Under the pieces are notes generated by a model that saw only the letters and a list, made by a program, of their open reading frames with translations, searched no databases and was not told the DNA's origin. Positions 54,283 through 63,126 of a stretch of DNA of 64,000 nucleotides are shown one piece after another. The translations under genes were made by a program, and so were the position numbers. Position 1 is the stretch's first letter. The number at the start of each line of letters is the position of its first letter. This DNA comes from Methylobacterium sp. FF17 (GTDB lineage Bacteria; Pseudomonadota; Alphaproteobacteria; Rhizobiales; Beijerinckiaceae), in assembly GCF_025813715.1 (NCBI RefSeq), contig NZ_CP107532.1, forward strand, positions 2,108,001 to 2,172,000. The letters run 5' to 3'.

Positions 54283-55095
54283 TCAAAAGTACGCGCTCTC
54301 GCGCAGGTGGAGCTTCCGCTGGAGCTTCCCGGACAGCTTTCCGAACGTCCAGTGCGGGTTGCGGATGTTCAGCCAGCTCTTCAGGACGGTGCGCAGGAAG
54401 AAGCGGGTCGAGGCGGATTTCGGTCCGCGCTCCTCGAGGATCAGCCGGTTCTCGTCCATCGACCGAGCCCGGTTGACGACGCTGTTGTTCTTCCCCGTGC
54501 GCCGGAAGCAGGTCAGCGGCTTGTCGATGCGGGCATAGGGCGCGCGCGACAGGGCGCGGGCGAACATGTCGTAGTCGCCCGAATCCTTGAAGGTGATGTT
54601 GAAGCCGCCGAGCTCCTCGTAGAAGGACCGCGAGAAGTAGGTCGACATGTGCATGATCGGGTTCCAGCCCAGGCTGGCATGCATCTTCGGCGACATCCAG
54701 GAGGGTGGGGCCGCGAGTTCGCCGAGGCTCTGGTCGTTCTCGTTGGTCCAGCGGATGCCGCCGACGACCCAGCGCCGGCCGCTCCTCCGGTAAGCCGAGA
54801 CGATGGCCGCGACGGCACCCTCCAGCATGGTGTCGTCGGCGCCGAGGAAGCCGAGCAACTGTCCCTCCGAGTTGAAGGAGCCCTTGTTGATCGCGTCGAA
54901 GATGCCTTTGTCCTTGCCGGTGAGGACGCGCAGGCCCTGCGACTCGGCATAGGCGACCGTCCCGTCCGTGCTGCCGCCATCGACGATGACGTGGTCGATC
55001 TGCACGCCCGGCGTCTGGTTGCGCTTCACCGAGTCGATGCAGCGCGCGAGGAATTCCATACCGTTGAGGGTCGGCGTCACGATCGTCACGATCAT
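54283..55095 (-). CDS. Family 2 glycosyltransferase
   Basis: This 270-residue GT-A fold enzyme adds a sugar to a lipid-linked glycan. Motifs are IVTPTLNGMEFLARCIDSV (donor start), VIVDGGSTDGT, and the DxD-like LLGFLGADDTMLEGAV. It has no membrane helix. The donor and linkage are unknown. GGAG lies 9 bases before the ATG. It belongs to the minus-strand run from the CelD-like gene to ugd and is spaced 72 bases from the epimerase. Confidence 0.93.
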   Translation of the reverse strand: MIVTIVTPTLNGMEFLARCIDSVKRNQTPGVQIDHVIVDGGSTDGTVAYAESQGLRVLTGKDKGIFDAINKGSFNSEGQLLGFLGADDTMLEGAVAAIVSAYRRSGRRWVVGGIRWTNENDQSLGELAAPPSWMSPKMHASLGWNPIMHMSTYFSRSFYEELGGFNITFKDSGDYDMFARALSRAPYARIDKPLTCFRRTGKNNSVVNRARSMDENRLILEERGPKSASTRFFLRTVLKSWLNIRNPHWTFGKLSGKLQRKLHLRESAYF

Positions 55096-55167
55096 TGCGG
55101 ATCTCCGGAGAGGGAAGGGAGTTTGACGCGGGCCGGGCCGCGCAGCGGCGCCCCGGCCCGCGATCGG

Positions 55168-56157
55168 CTACTCGGCGGCGACCGCCGTGGGCTTCGCCTC
55201 AGCGTGCGCGGCCAGTTCGTCGGAGATCCACTTGTAGGTCGGCGCCAAACCCTCGCGGATCCGGATCGACGGCTCCCACCCGAGAACCTCGCGGATGCGG
55301 CTGTTGTCGCTGTTGCGGCCGCGCACGCCCTGCGGCTTCGTCAGGTCGTGGCGCATCCTGATCGTCTTGCCGGCGATGCGGCTGGTGATCGCCACGAGAT
55401 CGTTGATGGAGATCATCTCGTCGGTGCCGAGATTGAGCGGCGCCGTGTAGTCCGACTGCATCAGACGGAAGAGGCCCTCGACGCAGTCGTCGATATACAT
55501 GAACGAGCGGGTCTGGAGGCCGTCGCCCCACACCTCGATCTCGCCGCCGTCGGGGCAGAGGGCGACCTTGCGGCAGATGGCGGCCGGAACCTTCTCGCGG
55601 CCCCCGTCATAGGTACCCAGCCACCCGTAGACATTGTGGAAGCGGACCGAACGGGTCGAGATGCCCCAATCCTCGTGCATGTATTGGCACAGCTTCTCCA
55701 TGTAGATCTTCTCGAGCCCATAGCCTTCCTCCGGCTGGGCCGGCCAGGCTACGTCCTCATGAAGCGGGGTCACGTCGGGCGAGGTCTGGAGATGTTGCGG
55801 ATAGACGCAGGCCGAGGACGAGAACAGGAACTTGCCCACCTTGGCGTCGTGCGCCGCCTTGGCCATATGCGCGCTGATCAGCGTGTTGTTGAGGGTGATC
55901 TCCGCGTGCGATCCGCTGATGAAGCCGATGCCGCCCATGTCGGCGGCAAGGTGATAGACCTCATCCATGCCGGCGGTGGCGGCCTGACACGCATCGTGCA
56001 GGCGCAGGTCGACCTGCAGGAATTCGTGGGCGGCCGTCGCTTCGTATTCGGGCATCTTAATATCGGCGCCGCGAACCTTATACCCCTTCGCGACAAGATA
56101 CTTGACGAGATGGTGGCCGATGAAGCCGCCTGCGCCCGTGACAAGAACGTTTTTCAT
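55168..56157 (-). CDS. NAD-dependent epimerase, GDP-mannose 3,5-epimerase-like
   Basis: This 329-residue short-chain dehydrogenase/epimerase has the NAD motif TGAGGFIGHHL, the catalytic Ser-Ala-Cys region FSSSACVYP and the YGLEK pair (Y-x-x-x-K). It also has the substrate loop RFHNVYGWLGTYDGGREKVP. The patterns SSSACVYP and DGGREKVPAA are those of GDP-mannose 3,5-epimerases, which make GDP-L-galactose or GDP-L-gulose. The identification is by motif, and a UDP-sugar epimerase remains possible. GAAGG precedes the ATG at 56157. It links to ugd as a nucleotide-sugar supplier for the exopolysaccharide. Confidence 0.85.
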   Translation of the reverse strand: MKNVLVTGAGGFIGHHLVKYLVAKGYKVRGADIKMPEYEATAAHEFLQVDLRLHDACQAATAGMDEVYHLAADMGGIGFISGSHAEITLNNTLISAHMAKAAHDAKVGKFLFSSSACVYPQHLQTSPDVTPLHEDVAWPAQPEEGYGLEKIYMEKLCQYMHEDWGISTRSVRFHNVYGWLGTYDGGREKVPAAICRKVALCPDGGEIEVWGDGLQTRSFMYIDDCVEGLFRLMQSDYTAPLNLGTDEMISINDLVAITSRIAGKTIRMRHDLTKPQGVRGRNSDNSRIREVLGWEPSIRIREGLAPTYKWISDELAAHAEAKPTAVAAE

Positions 56158-56348
56158 ATGCGTGCCCTTCTTCGCTGACCTTCCATCAACGATTGGCATG
56201 ACCCGCTCATGATTTGATAGGTGTTCTGTGGGACTAGTCCTTATGGAGATATTCATGCTCGATAGTCTTCGTTCGAGCAGGAATTCCATCGGCCACGCGT
56301 CCGGCCCGTCGCGCGAACGGGCGCGGCACGACACCCGGTCGGCGGGGC

Positions 56349-57524
56349 TCAATCGCTGGCGGGCGTGACCGGATCGGGGCGCCGGATGCAGCGGGACAGC
56401 GGCGCCGCGCAGCGCTTCAGGAGGGGTCTGACCCGTCGGACATAGGCGAGGACGAGCCAGCCGGGCAGCCGCAGGGGCACCACGACATCGTGAACCGGCA
56501 TGGCGCCGTTGGCCCACTCGGTCTTGTGCCGGGTGGCGGGGGCCAGGAAATCGAACACCTCGATCCGCAGCGCCGCGGCCCGCTCCAGGATGTGCCAGAA
56601 CACCAGCCGGCCGGGTCCGTGGGGCGCGAAGCGGCCGTCGTAGCTCTGCACCAGCGACCAGTAGCGGCCCTCCCTCAGGACACCGCCCTCGACCGCGGCC
56701 GTTCTCGTCCCGACCTTGAGGCGTGCCATGAAGAAGTCGTCCTGCGACGCCAGCGCCTTGAGGAAGGCGGCGTTGGCCGGATGCATGTAGCCGGCGCTGA
56801 CCTGCGCCGTGCGCACCAGCCAGGCATGCTTGAGGTCGAGCATCTCGCGCATCGCCGCGACGCGCTCCGGACCGTCCGCGATGACCTCGAAGGCGACCTC
56901 GCCATGGTCCGACAGGTGGCGCAGGTGGCGCAGGAGCGCGTTGCGGGTTCGGCCGCTGCGGCGGCGCACGCCGCCGGCCGAGGCGCGGAAATCCGTGAAG
57001 GGCGCGGCGTCGGTGCGCGTCACGTGCGCGTGGCGGCGCGTTCCGAGGAGCGGCGCCACGGCGGAGTCGGCGCGGATGCCGGTGATCCGGACGGCATCGA
57101 TCCCACGCATGCTCCGGATGCTGTCCCAGGCCAGTTCGAGCCATCGCCCCTGGTGGGGGCCTTCCTCGATGAGGGCGTCGCAATATTGTGTGGCCGGATG
57201 GGCGAAACCCTGCAGGACCCGGAAGGGACCGAGCCTCCGCACGGCGAGCGGCCAGAGCAGGACGAGCCGACCCGCGCTCCAGACGGTGACGATCCGCGGG
57301 TCCTCCGGACAATTCGCGTCGCGGCCGGCCTGCGCCCAGGCGCTGCACCAGGCGTGACTCTGGAAGAGGGTTGCCGAGGCCCGGGCTTCGAGACCGAGCC
57401 AATCTTCGCGAAGGTCAGTGAGCTCGCGGTAGACCACGGCTCGGCAGAGATCCACGATGGACGTCGCCCCATCCGCCACGGGAAGCGCGTGCTCGAACTC
57501 CAATGGCGCGAAGACGTGGCTCAT
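56349..57524 (-). CDS. CelD-like GNAT-fold acyltransferase
   Basis: This 391-residue protein of the CelD/BioF2-like acetyltransferase family (Acetyltransf_6) has two GNAT-like halves. Recognisable parts are FQSHAWCSAWAQAG at about residues 54-67, the central GRTRNALLRHLRHLSDHGEV and the C-terminal VFWHILERAAALRIEVFDFL with KTEWANGAMPV. Relatives appear in exopolysaccharide and cellulose loci and may transfer an acyl group or adjust synthesis. No acyl donor is shown by sequence. It is first of the minus-strand run, divergent from the FAD oxidoreductase across 336 bases. Confidence 0.82.
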   Translation of the reverse strand: MSHVFAPLEFEHALPVADGATSIVDLCRAVVYRELTDLREDWLGLEARASATLFQSHAWCSAWAQAGRDANCPEDPRIVTVWSAGRLVLLWPLAVRRLGPFRVLQGFAHPATQYCDALIEEGPHQGRWLELAWDSIRSMRGIDAVRITGIRADSAVAPLLGTRRHAHVTRTDAAPFTDFRASAGGVRRRSGRTRNALLRHLRHLSDHGEVAFEVIADGPERVAAMREMLDLKHAWLVRTAQVSAGYMHPANAAFLKALASQDDFFMARLKVGTRTAAVEGGVLREGRYWSLVQSYDGRFAPHGPGRLVFWHILERAAALRIEVFDFLAPATRHKTEWANGAMPVHDVVVPLRLPGWLVLAYVRRVRPLLKRCAAPLSRCIRRPDPVTPASD

Positions 57525-57860
57525 GGCGGAACGGTTCCATCTTGATTTTGCTTTGAGTGGATGCTGAGGTTAACCGCGACTACCCCTGATAAGATCTAGG
57601 ATAGTCAATCTGTATTTGAGTAGGTATGATACCCAGCCCTTTCGAACGCCATGCCGAATCCGGATAGTGCCTCTACCCAGTGGGGATACGCCGAATGCGC
57701 CCTGCGGCAGGGCGGACTTTTCCTGCAGACTGGAATCCGGTCTCCAGGGTGCCTCACGGAACGCCCGGTCGTCGCCCCGTGCTCATGCCCGGCGGGACGG
57801 CGCGGGTGAGAATCCGCGAGCGACATCCGGCTTGGGCACCGCACCCTGGGAGGGGCAGGA
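57525..57860. other. Divergent intergenic region, AT-rich core
   Basis: These 336 bases lie between the CelD-like gene (minus) and the FAD oxidoreductase (plus). The segment 57540-57645 is distinctly AT-rich and should hold the divergent promoters. No operator dyad strong enough to assign was seen, and no RNA gene. Confidence 0.45.
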
Positions 57861-59102
57861 ATGCAGACGGACATCGTCGTCGTCGGGGGAGGGCTGGCCG
57901 GCTCGCTCGCCGCCGCAATGCTCGGCCGAGCCCGGCGGAACGTGGTGCTCGTCGATCCGCACACCGTGTATCCGCCGGATTTTCGCTGCGAGAAGCTGGA
58001 GCAGGGGCATATCGCCGTCCTGCGCCGGACCGGACTCGCCGGCCCGGTGATTCGCGCCGGAACGTGGACCGACAGCCTGTGGATCGCCCGCTACGGCCGG
58101 ATCGTCGACAAGCAGCCCTTCGATCAGTACGGCATGGCCTATGAGCGCCTAGTCAACACGATCCGCGCCGAGATCCCGGGGCATGTACCGGCCTGTCATG
58201 CCTGCGCGGTTGCGATCCGCACGAGCCCGCAGCGGCAGCGGGTGGAACTGTCGGACGGACGCGCGATCGATGCCCGTCTCGTCGTCCTGGCGAGCGGGCT
58301 GAACTGGAACCTGCGCCGCGATCTCGGCCTGAGCCGCGATCTCGTCAGCGCCTGCCACTCCCTGACCCTCGGCTTCGATCTCGTCCGCGCGGACGGGCGC
58401 GACTTCACGTTCCCGAGTCTGCAGTACAATCCGGAATCGCCGGATTGCGGCGTCGGCTACCTCACGCTGTTTCGCATCGGTTCCGTGATGCGCGCCAACC
58501 TGTTCGTCTATGCGGGCCTGAAGAGCCCGGCGATCGCGGCCTTCCGCACGGACCCGGATACGGCGCTGCGCGCGCTGCTGCCCAAGCTGGCGCGCGTGAT
58601 CGGCGACTACTCCGTGACGGGGCCGGTGAAGGTGCGCCCGACGGATCTTCACGCCGTGCGCGACTTCCAGCAGCCGGGCTTCGTGCTGGTGGGAGACGCC
58701 TTCGCCACACCGTGCCCCGCCACTGGCACCGGATCGCTCAAGGTGCTCACCGACGTGGAGCGTCTGTGCAACGTCCACATCCCGCGCTGGCTGGCGACGC
58801 CGGGCATGGGGGTGGAGAAGCTCGGTGCCTATTACGAGGATCCGATCAAGGTCGCGTCCGACGCGCTCTCGGCTGGCAAGGCGCACCAGTTGCGCGCCCT
58901 CGCCACGGGCCGGACCCTGAATTGGCGCCTGCAGCGCGGGCTGCGCTTCTATTCCCGGCTCGTGAAATGGTCCCTGCGCTCCGCCCTGCGCAGGTCCTCG
59001 GCGAGGCCGATCCAGGTCGGTGGCACGGGCCTCCCCTCCGCGGTTCCGCTGCGGGGGCGGCCGGACCCGGACCTGGGCGCGTACCGGGAAAGCCGCACCT
59101 AG
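57861..59102 (+). CDS. FAD-dependent oxidoreductase in EPS locus
   Basis: This 413-residue flavoprotein has an N-terminal dinucleotide motif GGGLAGSLAAAMLGRARRNV and a second flavin-contact motif GDAFATPCPATGTGSLK, as in FAD-dependent monooxygenases, halogenases and geranylgeranyl reductases. The middle shows YNPESPDCGVGYLTLFRI and related strands. No halogenase WxWxIP motif is seen. The substrate is unknown. Its neighbours are the wzx-like flippase downstream (143 bases) and glycan enzymes upstream, so it may modify a lipid carrier or glycan precursor. AGGGGCAGGA precedes the ATG. Confidence 0.85.
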   Translation: MQTDIVVVGGGLAGSLAAAMLGRARRNVVLVDPHTVYPPDFRCEKLEQGHIAVLRRTGLAGPVIRAGTWTDSLWIARYGRIVDKQPFDQYGMAYERLVNTIRAEIPGHVPACHACAVAIRTSPQRQRVELSDGRAIDARLVVLASGLNWNLRRDLGLSRDLVSACHSLTLGFDLVRADGRDFTFPSLQYNPESPDCGVGYLTLFRIGSVMRANLFVYAGLKSPAIAAFRTDPDTALRALLPKLARVIGDYSVTGPVKVRPTDLHAVRDFQQPGFVLVGDAFATPCPATGTGSLKVLTDVERLCNVHIPRWLATPGMGVEKLGAYYEDPIKVASDALSAGKAHQLRALATGRTLNWRLQRGLRFYSRLVKWSLRSALRRSSARPIQVGGTGLPSAVPLRGRPDPDLGAYRESRT

Positions 59103-59245
59103 CCGTATCCGGAACCCGGCCGCATCGGCCCCGCCGAAGGCTTGGTTCCGGTGGGCTTCCCTGGTGATGGGCCGCGATCCACCGCAACGGGAATGAGGTC
59201 CGTCCCCGTCCGCCCGATCCCTCCCACGAACCCGGTCGCACGCTC

Positions 59246-60562
59246 ATGTTCCGCCGCGCCTTGAATGTCTCCTGGCCGCTCGTCGATCAGGCGGTCGTCA
59301 GCATCGGGACCTTCGTCATCAACCTCATCCTGGCGCGCAACCTTCCCCAGGCGGAGTACGGCGTCTTCGCCCTGCTGATCAGCGTGTTCCTGACCTTCCA
59401 ACTCCTCAACGCGTCACTGATCTTCCACCCGCTGATCTTCGGTCTTTCCGCCGCCGAGGGGCGAATGCCCGCGCGCCTCGTCAGCGCGACCTGTCTTCTC
59501 ACCTTCGGCACCTCGCTGCCGTTGGCGATCCTGGTCGGCGCGGGGCTCGTCCATCTGGGGCGGGGCGACCTCGCCCCCTATGCGGTGGCGGCCTTCCTCG
59601 CCGGGCAGGGTCAGGAGGCGCTGCGCCGCTGTCTCTTCGCGCAACTGCGCCACAGCGCGGCGCTGCCCGGGGACGCCGTCAGCTACCTCGGGCAATGCGC
59701 GCTGGTGCTCGGCCTGATGCCCCTGGGGCATCTCGGCATCGAGACCGCGCTCGCCGCGATGGCCGGCACGTCGGTGCTCGGCATGGCGCTTCAGGTCGGC
59801 TGCCTCCGCTTCGGGCGTGTGACGGGGGCCGAACTTCGGCGCGTGGCCGCCGATTTCTGGGTGATCGGCCGCTGGATCCTGGCCTACAGCGCGGTGACCC
59901 TCCTGCGGCTCCAGGTCTTCCCCTGGGCGCTGGCGGCGACCTCCGGGCCGGCCGCGGCCGCGATGTTCCAGGCCGCGATGAACGTGCTCAACGTCGCGAA
60001 CCCGATCCTGCTCGGGCTCAGCAACGTCATCCCTCAGGTGGCCGCACGCGCCCTGACGCCGCCGGCCGAAGCCGAGGCGGGGCGCGTCCGGTCCGAACCG
60101 GCACGGCACCATGCGCGCAGCTGGCGGGCGGTGCGGCCCTACCTCCTCCTCGGTCTGCCCCTGGTGTGCGGCTTCTATGGGCTGGCCCTGGTGATGCCCG
60201 GGCCGATCCTGCGCGTCCTCTATGGCGCCCATTCCGAGTATCTCGGTCTCACCGCGGTCGTGCAGGTCCTCGCGTTGTCCGCGATGGTGTCCTACGGGGC
60301 GGACATGCTGTCCTCCTTCCTGCACGGCGTGAACGCGGCGCGGACCGCGCTCGCCGTCAATCTCACGGGCGCGGCGGTCGTGATGGTCCTGGCGGTCCCG
60401 GCCATCCGGATGCTCGGCCTGATGGGCTGCGCCCTTGTGCTCGCCGCCGCCGGCATCGTCCGCCTCGCCAGTGCCGCCGGCGCGGTCGCCCTGCTCACCC
60501 GCGAAACCCGCGGGTCCGCCGATCTCGCCTCGCTCCAGCCCGTGGCGCCCCGTCCGCGATAG
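59246..60562 (+). CDS. Wzx-type polysaccharide flippase
   Basis: This 438-residue membrane protein of the polysaccharide transporter/MATE-like superfamily has about 12 to 14 helices and begins MFRRALNVSWPLVDQAVVSI. It would flip lipid-linked repeat units to the periplasm for the Wzy-like protein at 49018. Visible features are FVINLILARNLPQAEYGVF at helix 1-2 and QFLNASLIFHP-like Phe/Leu-rich helices. A C-terminal hydrophobic block reads LTGAAVVMVLAVPAIRMLG. A weak ribosome site supports the ATG. Confidence 0.85.
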   Translation: MFRRALNVSWPLVDQAVVSIGTFVINLILARNLPQAEYGVFALLISVFLTFQLLNASLIFHPLIFGLSAAEGRMPARLVSATCLLTFGTSLPLAILVGAGLVHLGRGDLAPYAVAAFLAGQGQEALRRCLFAQLRHSAALPGDAVSYLGQCALVLGLMPLGHLGIETALAAMAGTSVLGMALQVGCLRFGRVTGAELRRVAADFWVIGRWILAYSAVTLLRLQVFPWALAATSGPAAAAMFQAAMNVLNVANPILLGLSNVIPQVAARALTPPAEAEAGRVRSEPARHHARSWRAVRPYLLLGLPLVCGFYGLALVMPGPILRVLYGAHSEYLGLTAVVQVLALSAMVSYGADMLSSFLHGVNAARTALAVNLTGAAVVMVLAVPAIRMLGLMGCALVLAAAGIVRLASAAGAVALLTRETRGSADLASLQPVAPRPR

Positions 60563-60766
60563 GCCGCATCCCCCGCATTCGGGACGGCGGCGCGCCCGGT
60601 TGCGCCGCGATTTCGGTGCCTTGGATGAGCGGCGGGAAGGGGGCGGGCTACCTCGAAATTTCCAAATCCGCACCGAACCAAGGTGTTGGAAATCCAAAAT
60701 TTCACTTGCTATCAGTACATAAAAATGGAGCCTTAAATAATCGATGGCTATCCTGAGGTTCTGCAG

Positions 60767-61534
60767 ATGAAATCTTCGGCTCAGAGGGCTGGACGTTCAG
60801 TTGTCGGGGTAGTTCCCCGAAACAAGAAACAGGTTCGGCACACCGTCGACACGGTGCTGATCGAGCCGAGTAGCCTGTTCCGGGTCGGGCTCGAGTACCT
60901 TCTCGCGCAGACGCAATTCCGGGTCGTGGCGCGGATGGAGAGCGGTCTGCTGGAGGACCTGCCATCGGTCTCCCCGAACGCGCCGCTGCTCTTCATCCTC
61001 GGGGCGCCCGACAGCCTGAAGGACACCATGAGGACCGCTGGCAGCGTGAAGGCGCGCTTCCCAACCGCGCGCATCGCCTGCATCCGCAAGAGCTACGACT
61101 CCGCCGACATGACGGCACTCCTCGGTTCCGGCGTCGACGGACTGCTGTTGCGGAGCATCGATGCGAAGATCCTCGTCAAATCCCTCGATCTGATCATGTC
61201 CGGAGAAAGTATCTTTCCGCATGATCTGCTGAAGTTCGGTCGCCGGGATGATTGGGGCGCTGTCCGCTGCGACGGCGCTTCCGAAACGGTGGCCGAGGCG
61301 CCTCCGGAAGCTGGCGACCTCTCCCATTGCGCCCTCTCGGCGCGGGAACGCGACGTCCTCCGGCTCCTCGTCAACGGAGACAGCAATAAGTTGATCGCGC
61401 TCAAGCTCGCGATCACGGAGGCAACGGTCAAGGTTCACGTCAAGGGTGTTCTGCGCAAGATCCAGGTTCAGAACCGGACCCAGGCCGCAATCTGGGCCGT
61501 TCATTGTCTTTCGGACGATAAATCCTCCCTGTGA
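60767..61534 (+). CDS. LuxR-type regulator with degenerate receiver (copy 1)
   Basis: This 255-residue regulator has a receiver-like N-terminal domain (about residues 28-150). It lacks the usual acidic triad; the DDH-type N terminus reads VLIEPSSLFRVG, and the phospho-acceptor position reads LFILGAPDSL. A LuxR helix-turn-helix follows at about 190-250 (ALSARERDVLRLLVNGDSN, then ITEATVKVHVKGVLRKIQV). It should bind DNA independently of phosphorylation. The next gene is a paralogue. TGAGG is 8 bases before the ATG. The AT-rich upstream (60640-60766) is the promoter region. Confidence 0.85.
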   Translation: MKSSAQRAGRSVVGVVPRNKKQVRHTVDTVLIEPSSLFRVGLEYLLAQTQFRVVARMESGLLEDLPSVSPNAPLLFILGAPDSLKDTMRTAGSVKARFPTARIACIRKSYDSADMTALLGSGVDGLLLRSIDAKILVKSLDLIMSGESIFPHDLLKFGRRDDWGAVRCDGASETVAEAPPEAGDLSHCALSARERDVLRLLVNGDSNKLIALKLAITEATVKVHVKGVLRKIQVQNRTQAAIWAVHCLSDDKSSL

Positions 61535-61972
61535 TCGGGGTGGTGCCGCGCCACGGTCGGCCGGATCGGATGTTCCGTACGTGTCCCGATCGAGGCCTGT
61601 GATCCGAGCGCGAGGAGCGCGTCCGGTGGTCGCCTTGTGCGTCGCACCCTCGTGGGGCAGCCGTTTTCGCGCAGCCCGGCGGCCGAGCGCAACGCGGCCG
61701 CACAATGCGGGCGGGAGCGCCATCTATCCCCTGCCGATCAGCGCGTAAGAGTACGGATCATTCGATTGGAGGATATGCAGAACTGGCACAGATGTGTCAG
61801 CAATCCGCGACGTTCACGACATTGAGACTCTCCAATGTTAAAGAAACAATTGATATATTGAGAATCTCGTTGTTGATCGTTGATGATTATGTATTATGCC
61901 TTCTCAAGATCGGTCCTCGGTGTGCGTAATCCGTTCCAGTCTCGTGGATGCCCCAGCGGTGAGGAGTGTACA
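61535..61972. other. Intergenic region between the two LuxR genes
   Basis: These 438 bases are AT-rich in the second half (61745-61950). They carry a dyad at 61783-61800, listed separately, and should contain a promoter for the second LuxR gene. Several upstream in-frame ATGs (from 61880) lack a ribosome site. No RNA gene is supported. Confidence 0.5.
61783..61800. promoter_or_regulatory. Dyad before the second LuxR gene
   Basis: CTGGCACA-GA-TGTGTCAG is an 18-base near-palindrome (7 of 8 arm pairs match). It lies 173 bases before the second LuxR start in AT-rich DNA. It resembles the general form of LuxR-family operators, but no binding protein is known here. Confidence 0.4.
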
Positions 61973-62812
61973 TTGGCCGGCCTCGAATCTGCTAAAGCTG
62001 CAGCGAATGCTCGCAGACGCTATGGGGCCTCCAGAGGTGCCCTTCTGAAATCACCGGCTCGAAAGGCTGCCGGGGAAACCGTGCCGGTGATCCTCGTCGG
62101 TCCCCCGGGACTGTACGGGGAAGGTCTTCAGCAGGTCCTCAAATCCCACGACTTCGCCATCGTGGCCGGATCCTCCACCCTCGAGGCCGTCGATCCGGCG
62201 CGTGCCGGCGAGGCGCAGATCGTCATCGTCATGGACCCCTCGGGAGAGCCCAACCTCCCCCGGACCGTCGCGACGCTGCAGGAGCGGAATCCCCGGTTGC
62301 GCTTCGTCCTCCTGGTGGACACGAGTGACTCGGGACGGATCGCGGCAGCGCTCCAGGTCCCCGCGCACGCCTTCCTCTGCCAGAAGATCGCCTGCGAGCC
62401 ACTGCTGAAGGCGCTCGATGTCGTGCTGGGCGACGGGGCCGTCATGTCCCTCGACCTGATGCCCTACCTGCTGGCCCATCCACGCGAGGAGGCCGAGCCG
62501 GTGGCGCCGGAACCGGAGCCGACGAGCGGCCCGATCGCCGGGTCATGTCGCTCCCTGTCCGAGCGGGAGGTGGACATCCTGCGCTGCCTGACCGACGGGG
62601 CCTCGAACAAGCTCATCGCCCGTCGCTTCCAGATCGCCGAATCGACCGTCAAGATCCACGTGAAAGGGATCCTCCGGAAGATCAACGTGCGCAACCGGAC
62701 CCAGGCCGCGATCTGGGCGCTGTCGCAGACCTCCTCCTTCGCGGGGGCGGCGAAGCCCGGCACGATGCGTCCCGGCGGCGAGTTGCTGGCGAAGGCGGAA
62801 CTCCGCCCCTGA
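61973..62812 (+). CDS. LuxR-type regulator with degenerate receiver (copy 2)
   Basis: This 279-residue regulator is paralogous to the gene before it. I place the start at the TTG at 61973 because GAGGAG lies 6 bases before it. Frame-compatible ATGs upstream (61880, 61889) have no ribosome site and would add a poor N terminus. The receiver-like domain ([20 protein letters not shown] onward) lacks the usual acidic pair at its first strand but keeps an Asp in [11 protein letters not shown]. The C-terminal LuxR helix-turn-helix ([19 protein letters not shown], then [19 protein letters not shown]) is nearly the same as copy 1. It probably regulates surface-glycan genes; this is inferred from position. 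Confidence 0.85.
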   Translation: MAGLESAKAAANARRRYGASRGALLKSPARKAAGETVPVILVGPPGLYGEGLQQVLKSHDFAIVAGSSTLEAVDPARAGEAQIVIVMDPSGEPNLPRTVATLQERNPRLRFVLLVDTSDSGRIAAALQVPAHAFLCQKIACEPLLKALDVVLGDGAVMSLDLMPYLLAHPREEAEPVAPEPEPTSGPIAGSCRSLSEREVDILRCLTDGASNKLIARRFQIAESTVKIHVKGILRKINVRNRTQAAIWALSQTSSFAGAAKPGTMRPGGELLAKAELRP

Positions 62813-62846
62813 CGCGGGTGGCTGAAGGGAAAATCCGGTGATGGCC

Positions 62847-62885
62847 CGAGGGTAGCGTCGAGGTGCAACCTCGACGCTACCCTCG
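62847..62885. terminator. Long perfect hairpin, 18-bp stem
   Basis: CGAGGGTAGCGTCGAGGT (62847-62864) pairs without mismatch to ACCTCGACGCTACCCTCG (62868-62885) around a 3-base loop. It lies 34 bases after the LuxR gene, between convergent genes. No T-run follows, so it is either Rho-assisted, a processing or stability element, or a bidirectional block. Confidence 0.6.
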
Positions 62886-63066
62886 ATCGCTTCACGGGGG
62901 AGTGCCGGATCCCACTGGGGAACGCTCTCCCGCCTCGTGTGAGCCTGCACCGGCTCGGCCGCTTCCCACAGGCCGACGGTGCTCTCCGCTCCGCACATGC
63001 TGCGCTTCAGGGAACCGCCAATAGTCGGACCGCTCGCCCGATGCGCGGCTGTCGCTCGACGCAGAA

Positions 63067-63094
63067 GGCGCGGACCCTGGGCCGGGTCCGCGCC
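63067..63094 (-). terminator. Hairpin after the sugar transferase gene
   Basis: The perfect 11-bp stem GGCGCGGACCC (63067-63077) / GGGTCCGCGCC (63084-63094) with a 6-base loop lies 32 bases past the stop of the WbaP-like gene. On the minus strand it is followed by TTCTGCGTC, a weak T-run. Confidence 0.65.
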
Positions 63095-63126
63095 TGGATA
63101 TCGCGCAGCGCGATGTCCGAAGGGCA

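Larger units (their letters stand above)
62813..63126. other. Convergent intergenic region with two hairpins
   Basis: These 314 bases between the second LuxR gene and the sugar transferase contain the two terminator-like hairpins at 62847-62885 and 63067-63094. I see no other feature. Confidence 0.6.

Noticed and set aside
55168..57402. Fused minus-strand frame covering the epimerase and the CelD-like region
   Set aside because: Upstream of 56157 it overlaps the CelD-like gene in another frame and has Arg/Pro-rich low-complexity sequence; the NAD-binding N terminus and a good ribosome site are at 56157.
61775..61825. 16-codon frame with GGAGG upstream
   Set aside because: The ribosome site is only two bases from the ATG, and the peptide has no supporting feature; a leader-peptide role cannot be argued.
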